DNA from: Rhodocyclaceae bacterium UBA5602
GTDB taxonomy: Bacteria; Pseudomonadota; Gammaproteobacteria; Burkholderiales; Rhodocyclaceae
DNA length: 16,038 nt
Direction: 5' to 3'
NCBI GenBank assembly: GCA_002424865.1
Contig: DILC01000066.1
Location: forward strand, 32,498-48,535
In this document: positions 1 through 5,824 of the stretch, one piece after another
Layout: each line of letters opens with the position of its first letter
How positions within the stretch are numbered: position 1 is the stretch's first letter
Made by a program: the position numbers and the translations under genes
The notes under the pieces: model-generated
The model's input: the letters and a program-made list of their open reading frames with translations, nothing else
Databases searched by the model: none
What the model was told of the DNA's origin: nothing

Positions 1-105
1 GCAGGGGAGAGAAGCAACAGAGGAAAAGTTCAGTATTCATCAGTGTTTCAACGACATCGGAAAACGGAGGTTTCCAGGTTGAATAGTTCATTACGTCGAC
101 TTCAG

Positions 106-119
106 TTGACTTAAGTCAA
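106..119. promoter_or_regulatory. Perfect palindrome TTGACTTAAGTCAA, Crp/Fnr-like operator candidate
   Basis: The 14 bases read identically on both strands. The half-sites fit the TTGA-N6-TCAA pattern bound by FNR/FixK-type members of the Crp/Fnr family (FNR itself prefers TTGAT-N4-ATCAA). The centre is at 112.5. With a -10 at 142-147 and a start near 154, the centre falls at -41.5, the classic class II activator position. Alternatives are a LysR, MarR or GntR operator. Confidence 0.45.
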
Positions 120-141
120 GGTACAGGGTGCAGTCGATTTA

Positions 142-147
142 TAGAAT
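142..147 (+). promoter_or_regulatory. Possible -10 element TAGAAT for the operon
   Basis: TAGAAT matches four of six bases of TATAAT. No good -35 hexamer lies 17-18 bp upstream, which is what an activator-dependent class II promoter would look like. Overlapping alternatives (TTATAG, TATAGA) shift the inferred start by a few bases. Confidence 0.3.
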
Positions 148-217
148 TATTCCAGCTTCATCAGAGAATAAAAAAACAGGCTGAAAACGGCCAAGTGGTT
201 GAGTCGGAGGTTGTCGT

Positions 218-241
218 ATGAAAACGTTTAACTGTTTTTGA
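218..241 (+). CDS. Possible 7-residue leader peptide (MKTFNCF)
   Basis: An ATG at 218 is preceded by a perfect GGAGG at 206-210 with 7-nt spacing, and opens seven codons (Met-Lys-Thr-Phe-Asn-Cys-Phe) ending in TGA at 239-241. It lies 53 nt before the first oxygenase gene and overlaps an imperfect palindrome at 221-238. The strong ribosome site suggests that it might be translated, but such short ORFs also arise by chance and no known leader peptide is recognised. Confidence 0.25.
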   Translation: MKTFNCF

Positions 242-251
242 ATTCATTCCC

Positions 252-265
252 ATAGAGCACTCTAT
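252..265. promoter_or_regulatory. Inverted repeat ATAGAG-CA-CTCTAT before the first gene
   Basis: The arms are perfect 6-bp complements around a 2-base centre, followed by TTTT. It sits between the mini-ORF and the AGGAGA ribosome site. As RNA it would be a weak, A/U-rich hairpin, so a protein-binding site is at least as likely as an attenuator. Confidence 0.3.
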
Positions 266-293
266 TTTTCAAGCAAAATAGGAGAGACATATC

Positions 294-1685
294 ATGAATG
301 CACCGTTGTCACGAGAAGCACTTCAGCAGGATAAATTAAAAGCGCTATTGGACGATCTGGGCAATAAGGTGGTTGTCAGTGGCGCAGGCGATGTTGTGCT
401 GGGCGCACGGAATATTTATACCGATCCGGCGATTTTTGAGCTGGAACTGGAGCATATGATCGAAGGCGGCTGGGTTTATGCCGCGCATGAGAGCCAGTTG
501 CCTAACCCGAATGATTATTTCACGCTGTATGTCGGACGTCAGCCGGTAGTGTTGACGCGTGACGCTGAAGGTCAAATCCATGGGTTCCTCAATGCCTGTG
601 CGCATCGTGGTGCCAAGGTTGTGCGCCATACCAAGGGTAATCAAAAGGTGCACATGTGCATGTTTCACGGTTGGTGCTTTAACCCAAAAGGGGAGCTCAT
701 CAATGTGACGGATGAGGACGCGGGCGCTTACCCCCCAGGGTTTGATCGCAAAAACCTGGGGCTCACGCCAGTCGCCAAGCTGGAAAGCTATCGTGGATTT
801 ATTTGGGTGAGCTTGAATGCCGATGTTCCGCCATTAAAGGAGTATCTCAACGGCGCAACAACCTTTATTGACTTGATGGCTGATCAATCGCCAACCGGAG
901 AGTTGGAAGTTCTGCCCGGAGAATCAACTTATATTTATCAGGGCAACTGGAAGCTGCAAGCTGAGAATGGTCTTGATGGCTATCACGTCAAGGCTTGCCA
1001 CGGCAATTATGTGATGACGGTTAGCCGTCGCGCGAAAGGCCAGTCGGCGACAGAGACTAAAACACTGGATGTGGCCAGAATTGATACCGGTGTCAATGGC
1101 TTCTTTGCGTTTGATCAAGGTCATGCCGTGATTTATGGTCCCTATCCAAACAATCAGGACAGGCCGAATTTCGAGTTTCGGGATGATTACGTGAGGAAGT
1201 ATGGCGAGACGCGTGCGGTGTGGATGAATGAGCGTATGCGTAATCTCATGTTGTTGCCGAATGTATTCTTGATGGATCAGATGAGTTCGCAGATTCGTAT
1301 TTTCAGGCCATTGGCTGTGGATCGCACTGAAGTCATTACCTATTGCATTGCACCTAAAGGCGAAAGCGATAAAGCGCGTGAGCGCCGCTTGCGTCAGTAT
1401 GAGGACTTCTTTAACGCCAGCGGTATGGCGACACCGGATGATCTGGCTGAGTTCCGTAATTGTCAGTTGGGCTATCAAGCGAAATCCGCCCCCTATAGCG
1501 ATATTTCGCGCGGCAAGCCACGCTGGGTTAGCGGGGTGAATGCGCTTGGTAAGGAGATTGGCGTGGAGGCAAGGTTAAGCAGTACGAATATTGCCGATGA
1601 AGGCATTTATGTGAGCATTCTTAGCGAGTGGGCTCGTCGCATGCAGGATATTGTGAAAAACAAACTTGAGGAGGGTGGGAAATGA
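294..1685 (+). CDS. Rieske ring-hydroxylating dioxygenase, alpha subunit (benzoate/anthranilate type)
   Basis: Catalytic large subunit of a two-component-type aromatic-ring dioxygenase; it adds both atoms of O2 to an aromatic acid-like substrate in the cytoplasm. The 463 residues are a normal family length. The Rieske [2Fe-2S] ligands are C102, H104, C122 and H125 (CAHRG ... CMFHGW). The mononuclear iron site is D228, H231 and H236 (ENGLDGYHVKACH), with the third carboxylate probably D383 in ATPDDLAEF. Stretches such as HESQLPNP, DQMSSQIR and YCIAPKGES closely recall BenA/AntA/XylX. The start has AGGAGA 8 nt upstream. The stop overlaps the beta-subunit start (ATGA). Benzoate-type enzymes use an FAD/[2Fe-2S] reductase (BenC type), which is missing here, as is a BenD dehydrogenase. 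The family is secure. The substrate (benzoate, anthranilate, a substituted benzoate or salicylate) is not, so no symbol is given. Confidence 0.93.
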   Translation: MNAPLSREALQQDKLKALLDDLGNKVVVSGAGDVVLGARNIYTDPAIFELELEHMIEGGWVYAAHESQLPNPNDYFTLYVGRQPVVLTRDAEGQIHGFLNACAHRGAKVVRHTKGNQKVHMCMFHGWCFNPKGELINVTDEDAGAYPPGFDRKNLGLTPVAKLESYRGFIWVSLNADVPPLKEYLNGATTFIDLMADQSPTGELEVLPGESTYIYQGNWKLQAENGLDGYHVKACHGNYVMTVSRRAKGQSATETKTLDVARIDTGVNGFFAFDQGHAVIYGPYPNNQDRPNFEFRDDYVRKYGETRAVWMNERMRNLMLLPNVFLMDQMSSQIRIFRPLAVDRTEVITYCIAPKGESDKARERRLRQYEDFFNASGMATPDDLAEFRNCQLGYQAKSAPYSDISRGKPRWVSGVNALGKEIGVEARLSSTNIADEGIYVSILSEWARRMQDIVKNKLEEGGK

Positions 1686-2203
1686 ACGCAATCAATGAAC
1701 ATGCACGCTCTGTAGATTCTGCTGCTACGTGGCACTCTGTGATGCGATTTTTAGGCAGGGAGGCAAAGCATCTCGACGATAAGGACTGGGATGCGTGGTT
1801 GGCGCTTTATTCACCCGATGCGACGTATTGGATTCCTTCCTGGGATAGCGATGGCACCTTGGTGACCGATCCGACACGTCATGTGTCCTTGATTTACTAT
1901 AAAAACCGTGGCGGGCTGGAAGATCGTGTCTTTCGGATCCGTACCGGCAAGTCGGCCGCCAGTATCCCTTTGGCGCGCACGTGTCATCAGCATCAATTGA
2001 TAGATGTCTCTGAATCAGGGGGTATTGTCAAGGTGCAAACCAACTGGCGAGTCGATTCGGATACTGATCACGAAGTGCGCAGCTATTTCGGTACGGCGTA
2101 TTATGATTTGCTGGCACAAGGGGATAGCTGGTTGATCCAGTCGAAGAAAACAATTGTGCTCAATGACCGAATTGACCAACTGCTGGATGTTTATCTGGTT
2201 TAA
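1682..2203 (+). CDS. Ring-hydroxylating dioxygenase, beta subunit (BenB/AntB type)
   Basis: Small structural subunit that assembles with the preceding alpha subunit, in this family usually as an alpha3beta3 hexamer. Its 173 residues form the NTF2-like cone fold expected of the family. The segments YWIPSWDSDG, SLIYYKNRGGLEDRVFRIRTG and the RSYFGTAYYDLL stretch are typical of benzoate/anthranilate/toluate beta subunits. Beta subunits carry no metal. The ATG lies inside the alpha-subunit stop (ATGA overlap), which implies translational coupling and equal amounts of the two proteins. No abnormality was seen. Confidence 0.92.
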   Translation: MNAINEHARSVDSAATWHSVMRFLGREAKHLDDKDWDAWLALYSPDATYWIPSWDSDGTLVTDPTRHVSLIYYKNRGGLEDRVFRIRTGKSAASIPLARTCHQHQLIDVSESGGIVKVQTNWRVDSDTDHEVRSYFGTAYYDLLAQGDSWLIQSKKTIVLNDRIDQLLDVYLV

Positions 2204-2240
2204 ATAATCGTAACTTCAAGTGGGTGAGAGAGGAGATGAC

Positions 2241-2498
2241 ATGAGTAGCAATGCCTTGGAAAAAGCGATGTGGACGATAGGCACTAGCCCTGCTGAGGCA
2301 GAGAAATTTCGTCAATCACCCGCAGCGTATGCGGAGCAGTTTCATCTTGATGCTGGCGAAAAGGCTAGTCTTGCCACGCTGGATGTGGGCGATATGGCGA
2401 AGCGGGGAGCGAGTACCTTGTTGCTATTGATGGGTTTCATGGCAGTCAAAGGGCCTGCAGGCATGGGTGAGTATATGCAGGGCATCAGCAAAAAATAA
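2241..2498 (+). CDS. LigA-type small subunit of a class III extradiol dioxygenase
   Basis: An 85-residue protein with the LigA domain seen in the alpha subunit of protocatechuate 4,5-dioxygenase. Recognisable parts are the helix with EKFRQSPAAYAEQFHLD and the later GDMAKRGASTLLLLMGF segment. In LigAB this subunit caps the active site of the catalytic LigB subunit, encoded next here. The ATG at 2241 is preferred over an in-frame GTG at 2220 because AGGAG (2231-2235) lies 5 nt upstream. It is much shorter than Sphingobium LigA (about 139 residues), and nearer the size of small subunits of the CarBa kind from carbazole degradation. It probably acts only together with the downstream LigB-like protein; the substrate is unknown. 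Confidence 0.82.
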   Translation: MSSNALEKAMWTIGTSPAEAEKFRQSPAAYAEQFHLDAGEKASLATLDVGDMAKRGASTLLLLMGFMAVKGPAGMGEYMQGISKK

Positions 2499-2551
2499 TG
2501 GCGTGGATGTGATCTTTTAAGGCGATAGTTCAATTAAAGAAGGAGAGTTTG

Positions 2552-3379
2552 ATGGCTACACTCGTTGGCGGATTTTTAATGCCGCATGACCCATTCATGT
2601 CAGCAGCCCCGCATATTGCCCCTAAGGAAAAGGTCGATAACACCATGGCCTCATTTCACCGGATAGAGGCGAGAATCCGCGAATTGGCAGCGGACACGGT
2701 CATTATTATTGGTGATGATCATTACTGCATCTTTGGTCCGCACTGCATTCCGCGCTGCCTGATTGGCATTGGTGATGTCGATGGACCGGTAGAGGATTGG
2801 CTGAACATCCCGCAAGGGCCGATTGCAAACCACCCCGAGCTTGCCCGTCACATTCTGGAACGGGGCTACGACGAAGGGATTGACTGGTCATTCGCCAAGG
2901 CGCTCACACTGGATCACGGCATTGCGGTTCCTCATCACTTGGCCGTACGCTCGAATCCAAAGTTACGTACTATCCCGATCTATCTCAATGCCGCAGTCGT
3001 GCCAGCGATTCGAAATCAGCGTGCCTATGCCATTGGGCAAAGCATCCGTCGAGCCATTGAATCCTGGCCGGGTAGTGAGCGCGTGGTGGTATTTGGCACG
3101 GGTGGTATCAGTCATTGGGTGGGTACGGCTGAAATGGGACGTGTCAATGAGGCATTCGATCAGCGCATCTTGCGCATGGTTGAAGAGGGCGATGTTACTT
3201 CGATTATCGCGATGACCGACCAGGAAATTATTGAACAAGGCGGCAATGGCGCGCTAGAGTTGAAAAACTGGATTTGCGCGATGGGGGTGATGGGTGCCCT
3301 GAAAGCTGAAACTATCGGCTACGAGGCAGTGCCTGAATGGATTTGTGGATGTGGTTTTACGGAGCTAAAAGCGGCCTGA
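2552..3379 (+). CDS. LigB-type class III extradiol ring-cleavage dioxygenase, catalytic subunit
   Basis: Non-haem Fe(II) enzyme that opens a catecholic ring next to the two hydroxyls. By comparison with LigB, the iron ligands are H12 (LMPHDPF), H57 (IGDDHYCIF) and E236 (GALELKNW), and the catalytic histidine is H188 (GTGGISHWVG). The conserved LDHGIAVP around H122 is also present. The length of 275 residues is somewhat shorter than LigB (about 302) and close to CarBb-like enzymes. The ATG at 2552 follows AAGGAGAG with good spacing; an in-frame TTG one codon earlier is less likely. The LigA-like gene ends 53 bp upstream. All catalytic residues are intact, so it should be active. Substrate candidates are protocatechuate-like, gallate-like or biaryl-diol compounds; nothing in the sequence decides. 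Confidence 0.88.
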   Translation: MATLVGGFLMPHDPFMSAAPHIAPKEKVDNTMASFHRIEARIRELAADTVIIIGDDHYCIFGPHCIPRCLIGIGDVDGPVEDWLNIPQGPIANHPELARHILERGYDEGIDWSFAKALTLDHGIAVPHHLAVRSNPKLRTIPIYLNAAVVPAIRNQRAYAIGQSIRRAIESWPGSERVVVFGTGGISHWVGTAEMGRVNEAFDQRILRMVEEGDVTSIIAMTDQEIIEQGGNGALELKNWICAMGVMGALKAETIGYEAVPEWICGCGFTELKAA

Positions 3380-3480
3380 AAGGTGTTGTGGTGATAGAAC
3401 CGTGAGTTCCTGAGTTCTTGAGTGGCTGGCGTTTCTATTTTTATGGTTAGTGGTGGATGTTTTTAATCAAGGAGCGAAAA
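3380..3480 (+). other. 101-bp gap with 8-bp direct repeats before the second oxygenase
   Basis: This is the widest gap in the operon. It contains about two and a half copies of an 8-bp unit (GAGTTCCT GAGTTCTT GAGTGGCT at 3404-3427) and the Shine-Dalgarno AAGGAG at 3469-3474. No clear promoter or terminator was seen, so the operon is assumed to read through, although an internal promoter is possible. Confidence 0.4.
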
Positions 3481-4812
3481 ATGGTCGATGTAAACAGTCT
3501 GGTCGATGTGAAAAATGGTACCCAAGCCAAGCGTATTTTTTGGGATGCCGATATCTACAAACTCGAGTTAGAGCAAATTTTTGGTCGTTGCTGGTTGTTT
3601 TTGACGCACGACAGCATCATCCCGAACGTGGGTGACTTTACCGTGACTTTCATGGGCGAGGACGAAGTGGTCGTCGTGCGTCAACGCGATGGCAGTGTTA
3701 AAGCATTCTTGAATTACTGTACGCACCGCGGGGCACGTGTCGTCAATGCAGAAGCAGGCAATGCGCGTGGTTTTACCTGTACTTACCACGGGTGGGCTTT
3801 TGGTCTGGATGGGGCGCTGGAGTCCGTTCCCTTTGAAAAGGAAGTGTATGGCAATGTGCTGAAAAAAGACACCTTGGGCATGAAGGAAGTGCGTGTTGAG
3901 AGCTACAAGGGTTTTTGGTATGGCAACTTTGATCAAAAGGCATCCAGTCTTGCTGACTACCTTGGTGACTATCGCTGGTTCCTGGATATCTGGATGGAAG
4001 GTACAGGCGGAGCAGAACTGATCGGACCTCCGGCACGCAGCATTCTGAAGTGCAACTGGAAAACCCCGGTCGAAAACTTCGTTGGTGACGCCTACCACGT
4101 GGGGTGGACACATGCGGCTTCATTGAAGGCACTAGGTGGCCCGTTGGGCGTGCTTGCCGGCAATCAAAATCTGCCGCCTGAAGGTGCTGGCGTTCAAATT
4201 ACCAGTCGGCACGGGCATGGCGTGGGCATTTTGTTCAATGCAGGTCCTGCATTGATGGCCGGTGAAGAGGGTGCCATGGCCGCCAAGTGGTATGCGGAAA
4301 ACCAGCCCAAGGTGGCTAAACATCTCAGTGAAGCGCAAGCCAAATACTATGGCTCGCATTTCAATGCATCGATTTTCCCTAATAATTCCTACCTGTGGGG
4401 CACTAATACATTCAAGGTCTGGCATCCGCGTGGTCCTAACCAGATCGAAGTGTTTACCTGGGCCATCGTTGAAAAGAACATGCCGCAAGAACTGAAAGAT
4501 GCCGTGCGCCGGTCGATGTTGCGGACATTTGGCACTGCCGGCATGCTGGAGTCGGATGATAGCGACAACATGGAGTCCATGACCAACCTTAACCGCGGGC
4601 CGCATATCGCTGCTGGTGTGCTCAATTCGCAGATGGGTTTAGGTAATGAGCATGAAGATCCGGAAAGCGGCAACATCATTGGCCCCTCCGCCATTGGTGA
4701 GACTTCATACCGCGGGTTTTATCGCGCTTATCAAGAATTCTTGATGGCCAAGGATTGGGATGAGCTGCGTGCCAATGATGGCAAGTGGAAAAATGAGCTG
4801 TTGAACCGCTAA
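3481..4812 (+). CDS. Rieske ring-hydroxylating dioxygenase, alpha subunit (naphthalene-dioxygenase type)
   Basis: Catalytic subunit of a second aromatic oxygenase, of a different lineage from the first. The 443 residues align closely with naphthalene dioxygenase NahAc. Rieske ligands are C80, H82, C100 and H103. The mononuclear iron is held by H206, H211 and D360, with N199 and the bridging D203 in VENFVGDAYHVGWTHAAS. The C-terminal SAIGETSYRGFYRAYQ is shared with NahAc-like proteins. By my alignment, NahAc F352, which governs regioselectivity, is kept as F350, but W358 is replaced by L356 (AGMLESDD). ATG 3481 is chosen over the in-frame ATG 3457 because AAGGAG (3469-3474) serves it. Related enzymes need a Rieske ferredoxin and a reductase, which are absent here. 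The substrate could be a polycyclic or nitroarene-like compound, or an aromatic acid. Confidence 0.92.
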   Translation: MVDVNSLVDVKNGTQAKRIFWDADIYKLELEQIFGRCWLFLTHDSIIPNVGDFTVTFMGEDEVVVVRQRDGSVKAFLNYCTHRGARVVNAEAGNARGFTCTYHGWAFGLDGALESVPFEKEVYGNVLKKDTLGMKEVRVESYKGFWYGNFDQKASSLADYLGDYRWFLDIWMEGTGGAELIGPPARSILKCNWKTPVENFVGDAYHVGWTHAASLKALGGPLGVLAGNQNLPPEGAGVQITSRHGHGVGILFNAGPALMAGEEGAMAAKWYAENQPKVAKHLSEAQAKYYGSHFNASIFPNNSYLWGTNTFKVWHPRGPNQIEVFTWAIVEKNMPQELKDAVRRSMLRTFGTAGMLESDDSDNMESMTNLNRGPHIAAGVLNSQMGLGNEHEDPESGNIIGPSAIGETSYRGFYRAYQEFLMAKDWDELRANDGKWKNELLNR

Positions 4813-4860
4813 TCCGGTGATTGCCTTATTGAGCATTGATTATCGTCAAGGAGAATTCAG

Positions 4861-5385
4861 ATGGAAGAACTAAACCCAGTTTCACATGAAATTTATATTG
4901 AAGTGCAACAGGCCTTGTTCAAGGAAACCCGCATGTTGCGTGAAGAGCGCTGGCGCGAATGGCTGGAAACGATGGTCGAGAAAGACATTGTCTATTTGGC
5001 AATTGTCAGTCAGTTGCGTTATCGCAAGGACAATCGTTACACCGGTGCCAAAGATGTTCCTAGCCTGGACGAAAACTGGGCGGGTCTTGATCGCCGCGTT
5101 GCGCAAATGGAATCCGGATTGCAATGGACAACCGACCCGGCAGAGCGCATTCGTCACTTCATTACCAACCTGGAAGTGTTTGAAGGTAAAAACCCGAATG
5201 AATATATCGTGTATTCAAACTGCCAGACGGTGCGTAATCGCCGCGTGTATGAAGAGATGACTTATTGCTATGGCCGCAATGATGTGTGGCGGCGCTGTGC
5301 GGATGGCAAGTTACGTCTTTGCCGTCGCGAGGTGGATGTGGATGAACGCTTTGTCAGCGGTAAAAACCATAACTTCCCGATGTAA
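4861..5385 (+). CDS. Ring-hydroxylating dioxygenase, beta subunit (paired with the NahAc-like alpha)
   Basis: Small subunit of 174 residues with the NTF2-like fold expected of oxygenase beta subunits. The pattern REERWREWLETMVEKDIVY, RIRHFITNLEV, YSNCQTVRNRR and LCRREVDVDERF follows NahAd-like proteins, including the FITN segment. It is shorter at the N terminus than NahAd (about 194 residues). It lies 48 bp after its alpha partner and has AAGGAG 5 nt before the ATG. It is the last gene of the operon, 29 bp before the terminator hairpin. It differs plainly from the first beta subunit, so each oxygenase probably keeps its own partner. Confidence 0.88.
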   Translation: MEELNPVSHEIYIEVQQALFKETRMLREERWREWLETMVEKDIVYLAIVSQLRYRKDNRYTGAKDVPSLDENWAGLDRRVAQMESGLQWTTDPAERIRHFITNLEVFEGKNPNEYIVYSNCQTVRNRRVYEEMTYCYGRNDVWRRCADGKLRLCRREVDVDERFVSGKNHNFPM

Positions 5386-5407
5386 TTGTTGCTTCTAGTG
5401 GTTGTGT

Positions 5408-5447
5408 AAAAAACGGCGATGGTTTCATTAACCATCGCCATTTTTTT
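5408..5447. terminator. Strong hairpin terminator, apparently bidirectional
   Basis: A perfect 10-bp stem GGCGATGGTT / AACCATCGCC (5415-5424 and 5430-5439) closes a TCATT loop and is followed by A then seven Ts. On the other strand the A-run at 5408-5413 gives a T-tract too, so it can also end the convergent DUF2892 gene. It marks the right end of the aromatic operon. Confidence 0.93.
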
Positions 5448-5458
5448 GTGCCGTAAAA

Positions 5459-5650
5459 TTACTTGCCGGTTTTGCAAGTGCTCAAGCCAAAAGGCAGGTA
5501 GGCCGGGCAAAACTTGAACGAACCCGTCAAAATGGGCAGCACGCCCAAATAGCCCCATATGCCGATATAACCCAGTGCTGCTGCAGCAACGAGGCTGATG
5601 CCTAGGGTCAAGCGCAGTGTGCGGTCAATAGTGCCTACATTTGGTGTCAT
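5459..5650 (-). CDS. Small membrane protein, DUF2892 / YgaP transmembrane-domain family
   Basis: A 63-residue protein with the family signature: N-terminal NVGTIDRTLRLTLG, two closely spaced hydrophobic segments (about 16-30 and 33-45) and a Cys-containing tail (C48 in FCPAY, C59 in LSTC). The start at 5650 is supported by AGGAG 7 nt upstream on the minus strand; an in-frame ATG at 5704 lacks such a site. These domains occur alone or fused to rhodaneses, as in E. coli YgaP; the stand-alone form has no established function. It faces the aromatic operon tail to tail and shares its terminator. Confidence 0.85.
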   Translation of the reverse strand: MTPNVGTIDRTLRLTLGISLVAAAALGYIGIWGYLGVLPILTGSFKFCPAYLPFGLSTCKTGK

Positions 5651-5824
5651 CTTGTTCTCCTGTCGGTTTAAATAATCAGTGGGCGATGTGTTGATGAAAG
5701 TCATTGATCAAAAAATGAATTTTTTGCTTCGCTGCCCAGTGAAGCATGGGCGAATATTACTCTTTTTAATTATCGGGCTTGGTCGTTAATCAGTGATGAT
5801 GGGTTCGCATGGGATAATCAATTC
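5651..5824. promoter_or_regulatory. Divergent intergenic region with two adjacent palindromes
   Basis: This region separates the minus-strand DUF2892 gene from relA. It contains CAAAAAAT-GA-ATTTTTTG (5709-5726, perfect 8-bp arms), directly followed by GCTTCGCTG-CC-CAGTGAAGC (5726-5745, one mismatch in 9-bp arms). These lie upstream of the DUF2892 start and 79 bp or more before relA, so they may be operators for either gene. A GATAAT at 5813-5818 lies just before the relA start. No convincing -35 was found. Confidence 0.4.

Larger units (their letters stand above)
1..293 (+). promoter_or_regulatory. Leader and control region of the aromatic operon
   Basis: No protein-coding gene is convincing here on either strand. 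The region holds, in order: a small GGAAA/TTTCC inverted repeat near 59-75; a perfect 14-bp palindrome at 106-119; an A/T-rich stretch with a possible -10 at 142-147; a weak GGCTG-AAAA-CGGCC hairpin at 179-192; a 7-codon mini-ORF at 218-241; an inverted repeat at 252-265; and the Shine-Dalgarno AGGAGA at 280-285 for the first oxygenase gene. If the -10 is right, the untranslated leader is about 140 nt, long enough for post-initiation control. This is a reading of motifs only; no start site has been measured. Confidence 0.5.

Noticed and set aside
924..1478. A 184-residue minus-strand open frame inside the first oxygenase gene
   Set aside because: It is antisense to the conserved catalytic domain and has no ribosome site or motif of its own.
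3457..3480. Earlier ATG at 3457 for the NahAc-like gene
   Set aside because: Its first codons contain the AAGGAG that serves ATG 3481, so translation most likely starts at 3481.
5790..5824. Leaderless relA transcript from GATAAT at 5813-5818
   Set aside because: The spacing would put the start at the ATG, but no acceptable -35 exists and one hexamer is not enough evidence.
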